Shown in pieces: positions 15,636-25,208 of a DNA stretch of 47,569 nt (its first letter is position 1; each line of letters opens with the position of its first letter). The notes under the pieces are model-generated. The model was not told where the DNA came from. It was given only the letters and a program-made list of their open reading frames with translations, and did no database searches. Source of the DNA: Mucilaginibacter sp. (GTDB lineage: Bacteria > Bacteroidota > Bacteroidia > Sphingobacteriales > Sphingobacteriaceae); NCBI RefSeq assembly GCF_025362475.1, contig NZ_JANYGH010000030.1, forward strand, positions 1-47,569. Reading direction: 5' to 3'. The translations under genes were made by a program, and so were the position numbers.

Positions 15636-17207
15636 CTAAATGAATTGTAGCTTTTCTTCTTCCAGATCAAGGAATAGCAAGTGTTTTCTTATAATTTCCT
15701 CATCAATATCACCATCGGCTTTATTTTTACTGATAAGCCATTTCCTTTGCAGGTTCAGCAAGTCAAGATATATCGCCCTTGATTCTTCAGTCATCAGTAC
15801 ACCATCAGTAGAGTGATCACTTACCTGCCATTTGCTGGCGATTTGCTGAAGCACAGGTTGCCTGTTTAACTGCTGGCTATAGTTGGTTGTTAAATGTTGC
15901 AGCGCATGCCGGGCCAGTTGCTTTTTTAAATCGTTGTAGACTTCTTCCTGTGGTGCAACATGATCAGGGTCGGCTAAATTCAGTTTTCTGATGATATAGG
16001 GCAATGTTAATCCCTGCAGCAGTAATGTTGCCAGTATCACTATAAAAGTAATGAAGAGGATGAGGTTGCGCTGTGGGAAAGCTGATCCATCGGCCAGGTA
16101 TACCGGTATGGATAAAGCGGCGGCCAGGGAAACCACCCCGCGCATTCCCGACCAGCCCATAAGAAACGGGAGTTTAAAGCCAGGGTTGGCATCAGCAACC
16201 GTAATAAAGTTTCGGGCAATCAGGGTGACAAGAACTGCCGCGATGGAAGATAAAATTCTCGCCACTATTAAAACTACAGTAACTAAAATGCCATAGCCAA
16301 TGGCAGTAGTGATGCTCACCCCATCAAGCCCGGCCGTAATTTGGGGCAGATCTAGCCCGATAAACATAAACACCAAACCATTCAGTACAAAACAGATGCT
16401 TTCCCAAACGTTGAGCCCATGCAGCCGCGAAGTACTGCTGAGGAAAAGCAGCCGGCGGTTGGATAAAAACAGACCGCCGCTCACTACTGCCAACACTCCA
16501 GAACTGTGAGCCTCCTCGGCAGCTATATACATGATGTAAGGCGTTACAAGGGTTAGCACAATATCAATATTGGCATCGGTTGGCAAATATTTATGGCATT
16601 TCATAAAAATATAGCCAATGATAAGGCCTATCCCTATGCCACCAATTAGCATCCACACTAGGGTTATTGCAGCTTCATGCCACACAAAACTACCGGTGCC
16701 TACAGCTATGAGTGCAAAACGGAAAATGATAAGGGATGATGCATCATTTAACAGACTTTCTCCTTCTAAGATAGACGATACACGCCTGGGTACTTTTACA
16801 AATTTTAAAATAGCCCCCGCGCTCACCGCATCAGGCGGAGAAACGATACCCCCAAGCAAAAAACCTAATGGCAGGGAAAAACCGGGAATAAAATAGTTAA
16901 CCGTTAATGCCACCGCGAGTGCTGTGAAAAATACCACGAGGAAAGCGAAGCTGCCGATAACCCGTCGCCAGCGCCACAATTCTTTCCATGAAATATGCCA
17001 TGCTGCATCATACAATAAGGGCGGAAGAAATATAATAAATATAAGTTCAGACTCGATATGCAAAGTTGGCAAGCCTGGAATAAAGCTGATAACTAAGCCA
17101 GCCAAAACCAGCATAACAGGATAGGCAACCTTTATTTTGTTACCCAGCATGATAAGTAATAATATAATGATGATTAAAATGAGATAGAAGGGGAAGTTGT
17201 TTAGCAT
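15636..17207 (-). CDS. CPA1-family Na+/H+ antiporter
   Basis: A 523-residue integral membrane protein of the monovalent cation/proton antiporter 1 family. About 12 helices fill residues 1-410, then a hydrophilic C-terminal domain of about 110 residues. Diagnostic motifs are GGIVSPPDAVSAGAILK (about 120-136) and the ion-site helix ILEGESLLNDASSLIIFRFAL (about 145-165), in which the Asp of LLND is the transport residue, and later GWSGMRGVVSLAAAL (about 355-369). It exchanges Na+ or K+ for H+ across the inner membrane for pH and sodium homeostasis. The short cytosolic tail may be regulatory. Confidence 0.93.
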   Translation of the reverse strand: MLNNFPFYLILIIIILLLIMLGNKIKVAYPVMLVLAGLVISFIPGLPTLHIESELIFIIFLPPLLYDAAWHISWKELWRWRRVIGSFAFLVVFFTALAVALTVNYFIPGFSLPLGFLLGGIVSPPDAVSAGAILKFVKVPRRVSSILEGESLLNDASSLIIFRFALIAVGTGSFVWHEAAITLVWMLIGGIGIGLIIGYIFMKCHKYLPTDANIDIVLTLVTPYIMYIAAEEAHSSGVLAVVSGGLFLSNRRLLFLSSTSRLHGLNVWESICFVLNGLVFMFIGLDLPQITAGLDGVSITTAIGYGILVTVVLIVARILSSIAAVLVTLIARNFITVADANPGFKLPFLMGWSGMRGVVSLAAALSIPVYLADGSAFPQRNLILFITFIVILATLLLQGLTLPYIIRKLNLADPDHVAPQEEVYNDLKKQLARHALQHLTTNYSQQLNRQPVLQQIASKWQVSDHSTDGVLMTEESRAIYLDLLNLQRKWLISKNKADGDIDEEIIRKHLLFLDLEEEKLQFI

Positions 17208-17335
17208 ACGCAGCTGTTTATATTACACCAATTTATAAAAGATTGGTTAAGTAATAGTTATCTATAGTAACATTTTGTTGATAGCACCAGGGTTTGCTGA
17301 TTAGTACAGGTCGTTTTTGGTTATCCTTTATAAAA

Positions 17336-17377
17336 AAAGCCCTTTAAATATTTGTAAATAAATATTTAAAGGGCTTT
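17336..17377 (-). terminator. strong terminator of the M16 gene
   Basis: Perfect 18-bp stem (17336-17353 with 17360-17377), 6-base loop, followed on the minus strand by a T run. It sits 23 bases after the M16 peptidase stop and separates it from the antiporter gene. Confidence 0.9.
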
Positions 17378-17399
17378 AAGGCTTTGGCAGCTGACTATT

Positions 17400-20267
17400 T
17401 TAAGGCGCTGGAGTTTCTTCTGGCAGTAACACCAGGCGGATATAATTTTTACCGTTCAGATATTTCAATGCAGCATCTTTAATATCCTGGATGCTGACCT
17501 TATTTACCTCTTTGTTAAAGTTATCGTGTTGGTGAACATCTTCCTTATCCAATGTTTGGCCGTTGATATAGTTAAGCCACCAGTTATTGGTTCTGACAGC
17601 TATTTCCTGCGTACGCAAGCTTTCGGCACGCCATTTATCAATATTAACCTGTGGTGGGCCCGATGATTTTAGTTTGCTGATCTCATCTAATGTAGAAGCG
17701 ATTAGTTTGTCAACATTTTTAGGGGCACAACCAAAATTCACGATCATGGAAAAACGGGAAGTAGGATATTTACCCATATTCATATAAACGCCGGGGGCAT
17801 AAACGCCACTTTCATCTTCTCTTAACCTTTCCAGTAATCTTATCTCCAAAGCTTCCTTTAAAGCATCCATCGTTACTTTTGATGATGGATTGTAATCAAA
17901 GGTGCCTGTCCAAACTAAATCAACAGTAGCTTTAGGCTCAGATCCTTTATAAACTGTTTTGGTGATCAGCCCTTCGGGAGCATGGATGCCCAGGTCTTTA
18001 GCTTCTTCACCAAGATGTTTGGCAGGCAGAGAGCCTATATATTTTTCAAGCAGTGGTTTTATCTTATCCGCATCAAAATTGCCTACAAAGGTAAGCGTTA
18101 GTGCCGATGCATCTGCAAAACGCTCCTTGTATATGGCATACATGCGATCAAGATTAATCTGGTTTATCTTGGCGATGGTTGGTCCGGTGCGGCGAATGCT
18201 GTGGTTGCCCAATACATCGCTAACCGTATCCTGGAAAACGGCATTCGGGTCATTTGCACGGTTAGCTAAGCCCGCTTTTGAACGGGTGATGATACTGCTA
18301 AACAGGTCGGCATCTTTTCTTGGCTCGGTATAATAAGCGTATAACAATTCCAGGGCTGTTTCAAAATCCTTTGGTGTGGCGCTGCCGCTAATACCCTGGG
18401 TGCGCTCGCCTATAAAAGGACTTACGTTGATCTGTTTACCTGTTAAGTATTTTTCAAGCTGGGTAGGGTTATAGTTCCCTACACCAAATGACGAAATAAT
18501 ACCAGAAGCATTTGCTGCAGACTGAAAATCGGCATCGGTATAAAGAGAAGAGCCCCCCGGTGTAAATCCGGTGAACAGGATCTCGTTATCTTTAAAGTCG
18601 GTTGGTTTAAGTATAACTTTAACGCCGTTGCTTAATGTAAGCGTGGTTGTATTTAATGCCGCGTCTTTTGTTTCGGCTACAATTTTGCCACCAGCGGGTG
18701 CTGTTGCTAAAAGTGCTTGCTTGCTTACTTCATCATTATAAGGCACCAGGTTTTCGGTTTCAACTGCTTTAATCCATTGGGTTACGGTTGCCTGGGCAGG
18801 TAAAGTGTTTTTATCCTTTTCTGGAGCTAAAAGCATAATATCTCTGTTGGTGCTTTTGATAGCTGTTTTGCCCAACAGGTTAACTTCGGTAATGCTGATG
18901 CCCGGCAGGTCATTTTTCACCAATTGATATTCGTAGCTTATTCCCGGTGAAGCCGAACCCTTTAAAAAATACTGCAGGTATTCACCTACATAACTATCAG
19001 AGTTTGTTTTGTTTTTTTCTTTCAATGCCGATTCCATATCGCTCATATAGCTTGTTTTGGCACGGTCAAGCTCGGTTTGTGTAAAACCAAAACGCTTTAT
19101 CCTTTCGGTTTCGCGCCATACGGCTTTAAATCCATTTTCCAGTTCGCCCGGTTTGGCAGCTACAAACATGGTGTAAGTATCAAGTCCACCTAAAAATGCA
19201 CTTATATCGCTACCGCCCTGTAAAAATGGCGGATTGGCCTTGCGCTGTAATTCGCCATAGCGTGCACCTATCATTCTGTTAAACAATCCGCGGATAATGT
19301 TCTGGCGATAATCACCGGCTGTTTTTAAAACTAAGCCGGGCTGTTTCATCATTACCTGTGCAACGGTCACGGTCATTTCCTTATCTGTGATAGACATGAA
19401 CTGGTTTTGCCCGGTAAGCGGAACGGTGTACTGGGTGCGTGGTTTTTCGTGGGCAGGGTTTTTAAGATCGCCAAATGTTGCTTTGATAGTTTTTTCCATC
19501 TGGTCAACATTGATATCTCCTACAACGATTAAAGCCTGCAGGTTGGGGCGGTACCAGTCATGATAAAAGCTGTTAATTGCCTCCGGCTTGAAGTTGTTCA
19601 GCACATCATCAGTACCGATTGGAAGCCTGACAGAATAGCGCGAATGGTTAAGCATCATCGGCAGGTATTGGCGTTGCATACGTTCCTGCGAGCCTTTACC
19701 CAGGCGTTTCTCTTCTAAAATAACACCACGCTCTTTATTGATCTCTGTGGTATCAAGGGTAGCTTCATGTGCCCAGTCGCGCATGATCTGGATGCCGTTC
19801 TTTAAAATTTCGGGATTGTCTGATGGTAATGGCAACTGGTAAACAGTTTCATCAAAAGAAGTATAAGCGTTAAGATCGGCACCGAAACGAACGCCTGATT
19901 TTTGCAGATAATTTACCAGTTCGCTTTTTGGAAAATGCTTTGTACCATTAAAGCTCATATGCTCCATAAAGTGAGCAAGACCGCGCTGCTCTTCATTTTC
20001 CAGTACAGAACCTATTTTATTGGCCAGGTAAAATGTCACCCGGTTCCTGGGCTCCTGGTTGTGGCGGATGTAATAGGTAAAGCCATTTGGCAGTTTCCCG
20101 GTTCTTACCTCGGCATCAAGCGGAAGAGGTTTTTCCGAAGCACGTTTGGCTGGTTTGGCTTTTACAGCCTGCGCAAGGACCTGTTGACCGGGTATTGAAC
20201 AGGCTATGGCAAAGCCTGCGCATGTTAATAAAACCCTAACTTTTATCGTTTTCATATTATAATTCAT
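17400..20267 (-). CDS. exported M16-family zinc metallopeptidase, two-domain
   Basis: A 955-residue secreted peptidase of the pitrilysin/insulinase superfamily. A signal peptide (about 5-33, ending LAQA) is followed by an active M16 half with the inverted zinc motif HFMEH (His99, Glu102, His103) and a third ligand about 76 residues on (Glu179 in NKERGVILEE). The second half (about 530 on) is M16-like without the motif, as in the two-domain clamshell enzymes that degrade peptides up to about 70 residues. Two starts are possible, ATG 20267 or ATG 20255; the second gives a more typical signal peptide. It lies at the end of the SusC/D locus behind a terminator cluster, so it is probably a separate transcript but functionally linked to peptide processing. 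Confidence 0.93.
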   Translation of the reverse strand: MNYNMKTIKVRVLLTCAGFAIACSIPGQQVLAQAVKAKPAKRASEKPLPLDAEVRTGKLPNGFTYYIRHNQEPRNRVTFYLANKIGSVLENEEQRGLAHFMEHMSFNGTKHFPKSELVNYLQKSGVRFGADLNAYTSFDETVYQLPLPSDNPEILKNGIQIMRDWAHEATLDTTEINKERGVILEEKRLGKGSQERMQRQYLPMMLNHSRYSVRLPIGTDDVLNNFKPEAINSFYHDWYRPNLQALIVVGDINVDQMEKTIKATFGDLKNPAHEKPRTQYTVPLTGQNQFMSITDKEMTVTVAQVMMKQPGLVLKTAGDYRQNIIRGLFNRMIGARYGELQRKANPPFLQGGSDISAFLGGLDTYTMFVAAKPGELENGFKAVWRETERIKRFGFTQTELDRAKTSYMSDMESALKEKNKTNSDSYVGEYLQYFLKGSASPGISYEYQLVKNDLPGISITEVNLLGKTAIKSTNRDIMLLAPEKDKNTLPAQATVTQWIKAVETENLVPYNDEVSKQALLATAPAGGKIVAETKDAALNTTTLTLSNGVKVILKPTDFKDNEILFTGFTPGGSSLYTDADFQSAANASGIISSFGVGNYNPTQLEKYLTGKQINVSPFIGERTQGISGSATPKDFETALELLYAYYTEPRKDADLFSSIITRSKAGLANRANDPNAVFQDTVSDVLGNHSIRRTGPTIAKINQINLDRMYAIYKERFADASALTLTFVGNFDADKIKPLLEKYIGSLPAKHLGEEAKDLGIHAPEGLITKTVYKGSEPKATVDLVWTGTFDYNPSSKVTMDALKEALEIRLLERLREDESGVYAPGVYMNMGKYPTSRFSMIVNFGCAPKNVDKLIASTLDEISKLKSSGPPQVNIDKWRAESLRTQEIAVRTNNWWLNYINGQTLDKEDVHQHDNFNKEVNKVSIQDIKDAALKYLNGKNYIRLVLLPEETPAP

Positions 20268-20320
20268 CTATAACTTAAAAATGCATGGTTGCCCCGCACT
20301 ATTCTTTTTCTTAAACAAAA

Positions 20321-20339
20321 GCCGGCACACCGTGCCGGC
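20321..20339 (-). terminator. terminator downstream of the TlpA gene
   Basis: GC-rich 8-bp stem GCCGGCAC/GTGCCGGC with a 3-base loop, followed on the minus strand by TTTTGTTT. Two further hairpins upstream (20392-20414 with arms AGCAAGCGG/CCGCTTGCT, and TGCC/GGCA near 20421) make a terminator cluster ahead of the M16 gene. Confidence 0.7.
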
Positions 20340-20391
20340 CTTGCAATTAACTAAACTAAAACTGACTAAATGCTTATGAAAGCTTCTTTAT

Positions 20392-20414
20392 AGCAAGCGG
20401 GAATGCCGCTTGCT
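20392..20414 (-). terminator. hairpin in the TlpA-M16 gap
   Basis: AGCAAGCGG/CCGCTTGCT, a 9-bp stem with a 5-base loop, no T run on the minus strand. Part of the same cluster; it could protect the 3' end of the upstream mRNA. Confidence 0.45.
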
Positions 20415-20449
20415 TTTAACTGCCTAAAACGGCAGCAATATTATTTTTT

Positions 20450-21022
20450 TTATGGCTTAAATGCCTCCAAAAGCTGCTGATCTATTTCTGCCGCAATTGG
20501 GTTAACCTGCATCACCTTGCCCTCTTTATCTAACATAATAGCAAATGGAACCGATGTTATGCCGAAGGCTATCATTACTGCCGACGCATCTTTTCCGGCA
20601 TCGTATTTATCAATTGCATGAGGCCATGGCATGGCTTCCTTTTGCATGGCGTTATTCCATGCTTTACTGTTTTGATCAATAGAAACACTCAAAATCTCGA
20701 ATCCTTTTTCATGATACTTTTTGTAAAGTTCTTTAAGGTGGGGGATAGCTGCCCGGCATGGCATACACCATGAAGCCCAAAAATCAATCAATACCACATG
20801 CCCTTTCAATGATGATAATTTAATACTTGTACCATCGGGCGTTTGCAGGTTAAAATCTGGCAGTGGTTTACCTTTTACCAAATTGGAATTTTGCATGATC
20901 GTATCTTTTATTACGGTAAACCCTGCTGCTGGTTTTACGGTAATAGCAAAGAAGCCTAAAAGTAAAAACCAGGCCCGAAGCTTAGTTTTTACGCCGGTTG
21001 GATATTTAACGGGATTGATCAT
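20450..21022 (-). CDS. TlpA-family exported thiol-disulfide reductase
   Basis: A 190-residue TlpA/ResA-like thioredoxin. An N-terminal signal or anchor helix (about 15-34) puts it in the periplasm. The thioredoxin motif is FWASWCMPCR (Cys86, Cys89), preceded by PDFNLQTPDGTSIKLSSLKGHVVLIDFW, and the cis-Pro lies in SVPFAIML (about 155). It probably reduces disulfides in exported proteins or substrates, receiving electrons from a DsbD-type partner. Its start overlaps the stop of the upstream gene (ATGA, 21019-21022), so it is translationally coupled to the DsbD-alpha-containing protein and their products probably act together. Confidence 0.92.
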   Translation of the reverse strand: MINPVKYPTGVKTKLRAWFLLLGFFAITVKPAAGFTVIKDTIMQNSNLVKGKPLPDFNLQTPDGTSIKLSSLKGHVVLIDFWASWCMPCRAAIPHLKELYKKYHEKGFEILSVSIDQNSKAWNNAMQKEAMPWPHAIDKYDAGKDASAVMIAFGITSVPFAIMLDKEGKVMQVNPIAAEIDQQLLEAFKP

Positions 21023-22902
21023 AACACAGGCAGTTCAACAATTTTTCTTTTGGGCGGAAAACATTTGTTGTTATCACAAACCTGGTAGTACAATCCGCAT
21101 TTTATTACTTCGCCGGTTTTAAAGGCCGATGTATTTATTTCGGTTTTAAAGCTGGCTTTATCTTCCCATACAAACATGCCTTCGCCACCGGTAAAAGGGA
21201 TACCTGCAGAACTTTGCCACTCCGCAGTGTTTTTTACATCACCCGGCAATTCCAATATAGGTTCTGTTAATATAAAAGGACTTCCTTCTGGTACATAAGC
21301 GTAGATGTGCCATCCTTTTAAAATGCTGGCGTCAATTTCAACCTTCATTTTACCGGCCTGGTTTTCATTAGTCAGTTTGGCTGTTACAATAACAGGATCG
21401 GCGGGTGTTGGTACTTCGGCATTGGCCACATTATTGGATTTGGCTACTGCTGGCTTAATGGCCGCTGTTTTATTTTGATAGGTATTTACCATAAACTTAA
21501 AGCCGCCTGCCTCTGTATAAAATAAGTTAGCCTTATTTTTGGTAAGCCAGTTGCGCCATTCGGCAGCGGTGGTAAATTTTTCGGTAGTGTAGCGTTCCAA
21601 TAGCCTTTGCGCCACTTCAGTATTGTCATTTTTCTCCAACAGTTGGATGCATTTTTCCAGTATTGCTACTTTGCGGTTTGATACGCCCAGCTTTTGCGCA
21701 TCGGTATCAACCTGCAGCGAGTACCCATCTACCGGGTAGTAGTACTCATAATTGTCCTTGTAATACTTGTGATGAGCTTTGGTATCGGTACCAAATTTGG
21801 CAAACATATCCTTGCCTCCCCAAAATTGCAGATAACTCTCAAAGCTTTCCACCTCATTGGTAACAGGCATTTTTAAAAACATTTCATTACCGCGGCCAAT
21901 ATCTTCGCCCTTGGCTTTGCGGTCTTTTAAATCCTGTTGCATTTTTAGCAGGCGGGCATTCCCTTCACGCCTGGAAACGATGGCTTTTTCATAAAGCGCT
22001 TTATCGGTGCGATATATGGTTTCGTCAATCCAATCGCGGGTGGATATCTGTACCTTTTTCATGATGGGCAGCATGTGGTCGTATTTTTTGATGTAGCAAA
22101 CAGTGTTTACAAATACATCCTTCGCTTCATCCGTCATATGATCCGGCGAAGCCGAAAAGCCCCACATAAAGTAGTTGCCCTGCCTGCCTAAAGCCACAGC
22201 CTCGGCATTTTTAAGGCATACCCCACCAGAAATAGCTTCAGCGTCTGGTGAGTCATTAAAACCTTCGCCGTGCGCTACCATCCCTATAATATATTGTTCT
22301 TTTGATGACGGATCGGCCTTAATCACCTTCCACATGGGCATTTGCCCGGGTGTTTTAGCCCCCTGGAAACCATTAAAAAATGAACCCGGCGTTGGTCTGT
22401 TAACCAGGGTAAGATTTACTTTTTTTGGCGAGTTAAATATTTCATGCTTCAAATTGATATTCAAGGCGTCATCTTCCAGGCATTGGCAATACCAATCAAA
22501 CTTTAATCCAATAGGCAGACCCACATTTGGCGCCATAGCATGCATCAAAATCATCGGGCGACTAAAATCTGCAGGCAACTTTACCGGTCCGGCATCCATG
22601 ATGGTTACGTCCACCTTGTCAGACATGGCCGGGTTGTAATCCCTTACGTCAATCAGTTCAACCTGTGTAAACCGGGCTTCCAGAAAGGCTTTAAAATCGG
22701 CCATACGGGTTTTATAGGCCCTTTCAATCGCGGGCACAGTTGTGCTGTAGTATACCACATTGGCAGGCATTGGTTTTTCTGGGTTGTACCCAACATACAA
22801 TACCTTCAGCGGGATTTTATCCGCAGCAACCACACGCGCCTTACTAAAGGCGAACGTGTGGGTGGCAACGAACAGTAATAAAAGTGCGGTTATTTTTTTC
22901 AT
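21019..22902 (-). CDS. large exported protein with C-terminal DsbD-alpha-like domain
   Basis: A 627-residue protein. An N-terminal signal peptide (about 1-20) is followed by a region (about 27-270) that looks like a class I glutamine amidotransferase/ThuA-like fold, with KVLYVGYNPE, the VDVTIMDAGPV strand and GNYFMWGFSASPDHMTDEAKDVF. A helical stretch and a linker rich in Ala, Pro and Asn (about 490-515) come next, then a domain from about 515 to 627 resembling the DsbD N-terminal (alpha) domain, with the cysteine pair in YQVCDNNKCFPPKR. DsbD-alpha passes electrons to periplasmic acceptors, but the transmembrane part of DsbD is not encoded in this window. The family of the N-terminal region is not certain. 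It lies between two thioredoxin genes and overlaps the downstream one. Confidence 0.7.
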   Translation of the reverse strand: MKKITALLLLFVATHTFAFSKARVVAADKIPLKVLYVGYNPEKPMPANVVYYSTTVPAIERAYKTRMADFKAFLEARFTQVELIDVRDYNPAMSDKVDVTIMDAGPVKLPADFSRPMILMHAMAPNVGLPIGLKFDWYCQCLEDDALNINLKHEIFNSPKKVNLTLVNRPTPGSFFNGFQGAKTPGQMPMWKVIKADPSSKEQYIIGMVAHGEGFNDSPDAEAISGGVCLKNAEAVALGRQGNYFMWGFSASPDHMTDEAKDVFVNTVCYIKKYDHMLPIMKKVQISTRDWIDETIYRTDKALYEKAIVSRREGNARLLKMQQDLKDRKAKGEDIGRGNEMFLKMPVTNEVESFESYLQFWGGKDMFAKFGTDTKAHHKYYKDNYEYYYPVDGYSLQVDTDAQKLGVSNRKVAILEKCIQLLEKNDNTEVAQRLLERYTTEKFTTAAEWRNWLTKNKANLFYTEAGGFKFMVNTYQNKTAAIKPAVAKSNNVANAEVPTPADPVIVTAKLTNENQAGKMKVEIDASILKGWHIYAYVPEGSPFILTEPILELPGDVKNTAEWQSSAGIPFTGGEGMFVWEDKASFKTEINTSAFKTGEVIKCGLYYQVCDNNKCFPPKRKIVELPVL

Positions 22903-22913
22903 TACAGACGATT

Positions 22914-24053
22914 TTAGTTTTTCATCAATTCTTCCAGCTTTTTGTTAAGGGTTTCATCCCTTAAGGTATTACCGATGATCTTTCCATCACGGCCAACCAA
23001 AAAGCTCTGAGGTACAGCTCTTACGCCATATAGCCTGCCTACAGCGTTATTCCAACCTTTTAAGTCAGATACGTGAAGCCATGGCAAACCATCTTTTTCT
23101 ATAGCCGCTACCCATTTATCTTTAACATTATCAAGCGATACAGAAAGTATTTCAAAGCCTTTGTCTTTGTAAAGCTGGTATTGTTTTACCAGGTTAGGGT
23201 TACCGGCGCGGCAAGGCGCACACCAGCTTGCCCAAAACTCAACCAATACAATTTTGCCTTTTAAATCGGCCAGCGAAACGGGTTTTCCGTTTACATCGTT
23301 CTGGGTAAATGCCGGCGCCGCTGTTCCAATTGCTGTCAGGCTTCCTGATGCAATGCGTTCGGCCAGTTCTTTACCCATATCGCTATTGCGCAGGCTGGCA
23401 TTAAGGGCATTAAATACAGGCTCAATTTTAGCGGCATCAACCCTTGTACCGGCGGCTTCTGATAAGGCTATCAGGCCGAAATAAGAGTTAGGATTGTTTT
23501 TTGCAAACAGGAATTGCTTTTCGCTCCTGGCTGCTATGTTTTTACGGTAGCGGGTATCAACTGCTTTTATATAAGCGGTATCTTTTTGCTGTTCTGGCGT
23601 TCCTTTTGCAAAATCGATATTCACGGCTTTCGTAAGGTCCATGATAGTACCACCAATTTGTTTGTTATACGCCTGGAACTCATCATATACTTTGGAGCCG
23701 GTAATTTTGGCGTTGTTTAACGAATCGTTGGAAGTGATCTGAACTTTTTCTTTACCAAAGTAAATATAGATGGCATCATTGTTAGGTGCATAAATAGCGT
23801 GCGGTTTACCTTCGCCGGTATGATCAAGCGCTATGCGGGTAGTAACGTTACCAGAAATGGTTCCTGAGAACTTAAACGTGCCGTTGACAACCACTGCCGA
23901 ATCTTCATGACTTACGCCATTATCCATATAATCAAAATAAACCTTGGCCGGTTTATTAAGGGTGCCTATTTTGCCCGTAAGGCTAAAGTTTGGCGTTTGT
24001 GCCGAGGCAATTGCCGGAGCAAGTATAGCTAATGCTAACAATTTAAGTTTCAT
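22914..24053 (-). CDS. DUF4369-TlpA family disulfide reductase
   Basis: A 379-residue exported protein with a signal peptide (about 1-18, AIASA) and an N-terminal DUF4369-like beta domain (NFSLTGKIGTLNKPAKVYFDYM onward, to about 120), then a helical spacer and a C-terminal thioredoxin/AhpC-TSA domain with FWASWCAPCR (Cys278, Cys281) and the VPQSFLVGRDGKIIG cis-Pro segment. This architecture is common next to SusC/D genes in Bacteroidota. It ends 11 bases before the next gene. Together with the gene at 20450 it gives the locus two thioredoxin-fold reductases, and the DsbD-alpha-like domain between them may pass electrons to them. Confidence 0.92.
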   Translation of the reverse strand: MKLKLLALAILAPAIASAQTPNFSLTGKIGTLNKPAKVYFDYMDNGVSHEDSAVVVNGTFKFSGTISGNVTTRIALDHTGEGKPHAIYAPNNDAIYIYFGKEKVQITSNDSLNNAKITGSKVYDEFQAYNKQIGGTIMDLTKAVNIDFAKGTPEQQKDTAYIKAVDTRYRKNIAARSEKQFLFAKNNPNSYFGLIALSEAAGTRVDAAKIEPVFNALNASLRNSDMGKELAERIASGSLTAIGTAAPAFTQNDVNGKPVSLADLKGKIVLVEFWASWCAPCRAGNPNLVKQYQLYKDKGFEILSVSLDNVKDKWVAAIEKDGLPWLHVSDLKGWNNAVGRLYGVRAVPQSFLVGRDGKIIGNTLRDETLNKKLEELMKN

Positions 24054-24139
24054 ATCTGATAGTTCGGTTTAATATAATGAGTAGGGGACTGTTGATTTAG
24101 CCCGGTTTAATTGTATTTTAATTTTAGGAAATATTTTGG

Positions 24140-24162
24140 GGCCTGCTTAAACTATGCAGGCC
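24140..24162. other. hairpin between the lipoprotein and TlpA genes
   Basis: GGCCTGC/GCAGGCC 7-bp stem with a 9-base loop in the 148-base gap after the second zincin gene. There is no T run, so it may be an mRNA-end or processing structure rather than a full terminator. Confidence 0.4.
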
Positions 24163-24201
24163 ATCCAAAGGCGAGGGTTTCCTGGTTGTTAAGGTTAAAA
24201 T

Positions 24202-25149
24202 TTAGTAGTTGTATTTTACGTTCGGGAAGTCTTCCTGGGCATTTTTCAACTCTTGCTCACGCTCCATCGACCAGCCAAAGGCAATGGTAGCCTGGGCTTT
24301 TAGGTTAACCCCGGCAGCACCGCTCCAAAAGTGGATGAATTCACCAAATTTTAAATCCCTGGTGTATTGATGGCCGAGTGCGTTTTTTGTTTGGGGGAAG
24401 TTTTTTGATAATAAAGCAAAATACCTGCTTAACACTTCGGCCTGCCCGTATTTGCTGTAGATAGGATAAAACCAGTTTTCAAACCAACGTACATTTGGAT
24501 ATATTTTGCCCGGAAAAGGAAGGTTAGGGTCCTGATTTTTCATTTCCTGGTAAACATTGGCTGCCACATCTGTATGGCCGGTATGCATCAGTACATCGTA
24601 GATAAAGATCTCCATGAACTTGCTATCGCCCCAAATGGCATCAGACGGAGAACCTTGTACTCCATTGTTTGCACCACATACAATGTGGCCAATTTCATGG
24701 ATGGGTACACCCAGGTTGTCGTTAATGTTTGTCCAGTCTGCGGCTCCTACATCAAGTGTGTTCCGGTAGTCGTGGCTCACGTCAAAATAAGATGCGGGGT
24801 GCCCTTCGCCCGGATATAGGCCCTGGTGCAAAACCACATATAATCTCGATGAATCGCCAAAGCCACCATAGGTTTTCTTTACATATTGCCAAACATTAGT
24901 GAACTCTTTATTTGGCCAGGTAACTTTTGTATCTACCTTATCATCATAGTAAAGGGCAAGGTCATCATTATAAAAAACTCTTGTTAGTAAGGAGTTATGC
25001 TCAAACCAATGCTCCTGCCATGTTTTAGGGGGAGCGCCGCCACCTTTAATTGTGGGGGTAGTATCGGTAATTTTATGGCATGCGCTCAACAAGGCAATGC
25101 AGAATAAACATGATACTATAATTATGCTTTTTATTGATTTCATTTTCAT
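24202..25149 (-). CDS. lipoprotein with zincin-like HExGH motif (copy A)
   Basis: A 315-residue lipoprotein: signal peptide with lipobox LLSAC (Cys24) and then a single globular domain. HEIGH (151-155) is a zinc-protease motif of the HExxH type. Glu180 in GDSKFMEIF is a candidate third ligand, giving a gluzincin-like arrangement, but the family is not one I can name. It shares long identical stretches with the neighbouring gene at 25209 (GAPPKTWxEHWF, DSSRLYV, GHPASYF, SHDYRNT, VQGSPSDxxWGDSKFMEI, HFWSGAAGVNLK), so the two are tandem duplicates. Placed in a SusC/D operon, it is likely exposed at the outer membrane and acts on the substrate; this is inference. Confidence 0.8.
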   Translation of the reverse strand: MKMKSIKSIIIVSCLFCIALLSACHKITDTTPTIKGGGAPPKTWQEHWFEHNSLLTRVFYNDDLALYYDDKVDTKVTWPNKEFTNVWQYVKKTYGGFGDSSRLYVVLHQGLYPGEGHPASYFDVSHDYRNTLDVGAADWTNINDNLGVPIHEIGHIVCGANNGVQGSPSDAIWGDSKFMEIFIYDVLMHTGHTDVAANVYQEMKNQDPNLPFPGKIYPNVRWFENWFYPIYSKYGQAEVLSRYFALLSKNFPQTKNALGHQYTRDLKFGEFIHFWSGAAGVNLKAQATIAFGWSMEREQELKNAQEDFPNVKYNY

Positions 25150-25208
25150 TTTAGTTTATAAGGTAGGTTTAGCAATTGTTTGAGTATGAATTGCTAAACC
25201 TGATTTAA

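Noticed and set aside
17959..18333. Plus-strand frame of 124 codons
   Set aside because: It lies inside and opposite the M16 peptidase gene, which has clear motifs; a shadow frame.
22175..22639. Plus-strand frame of 154 codons
   Set aside because: Opposite the DsbD-alpha-containing gene, composition unlike a real protein; a shadow frame.
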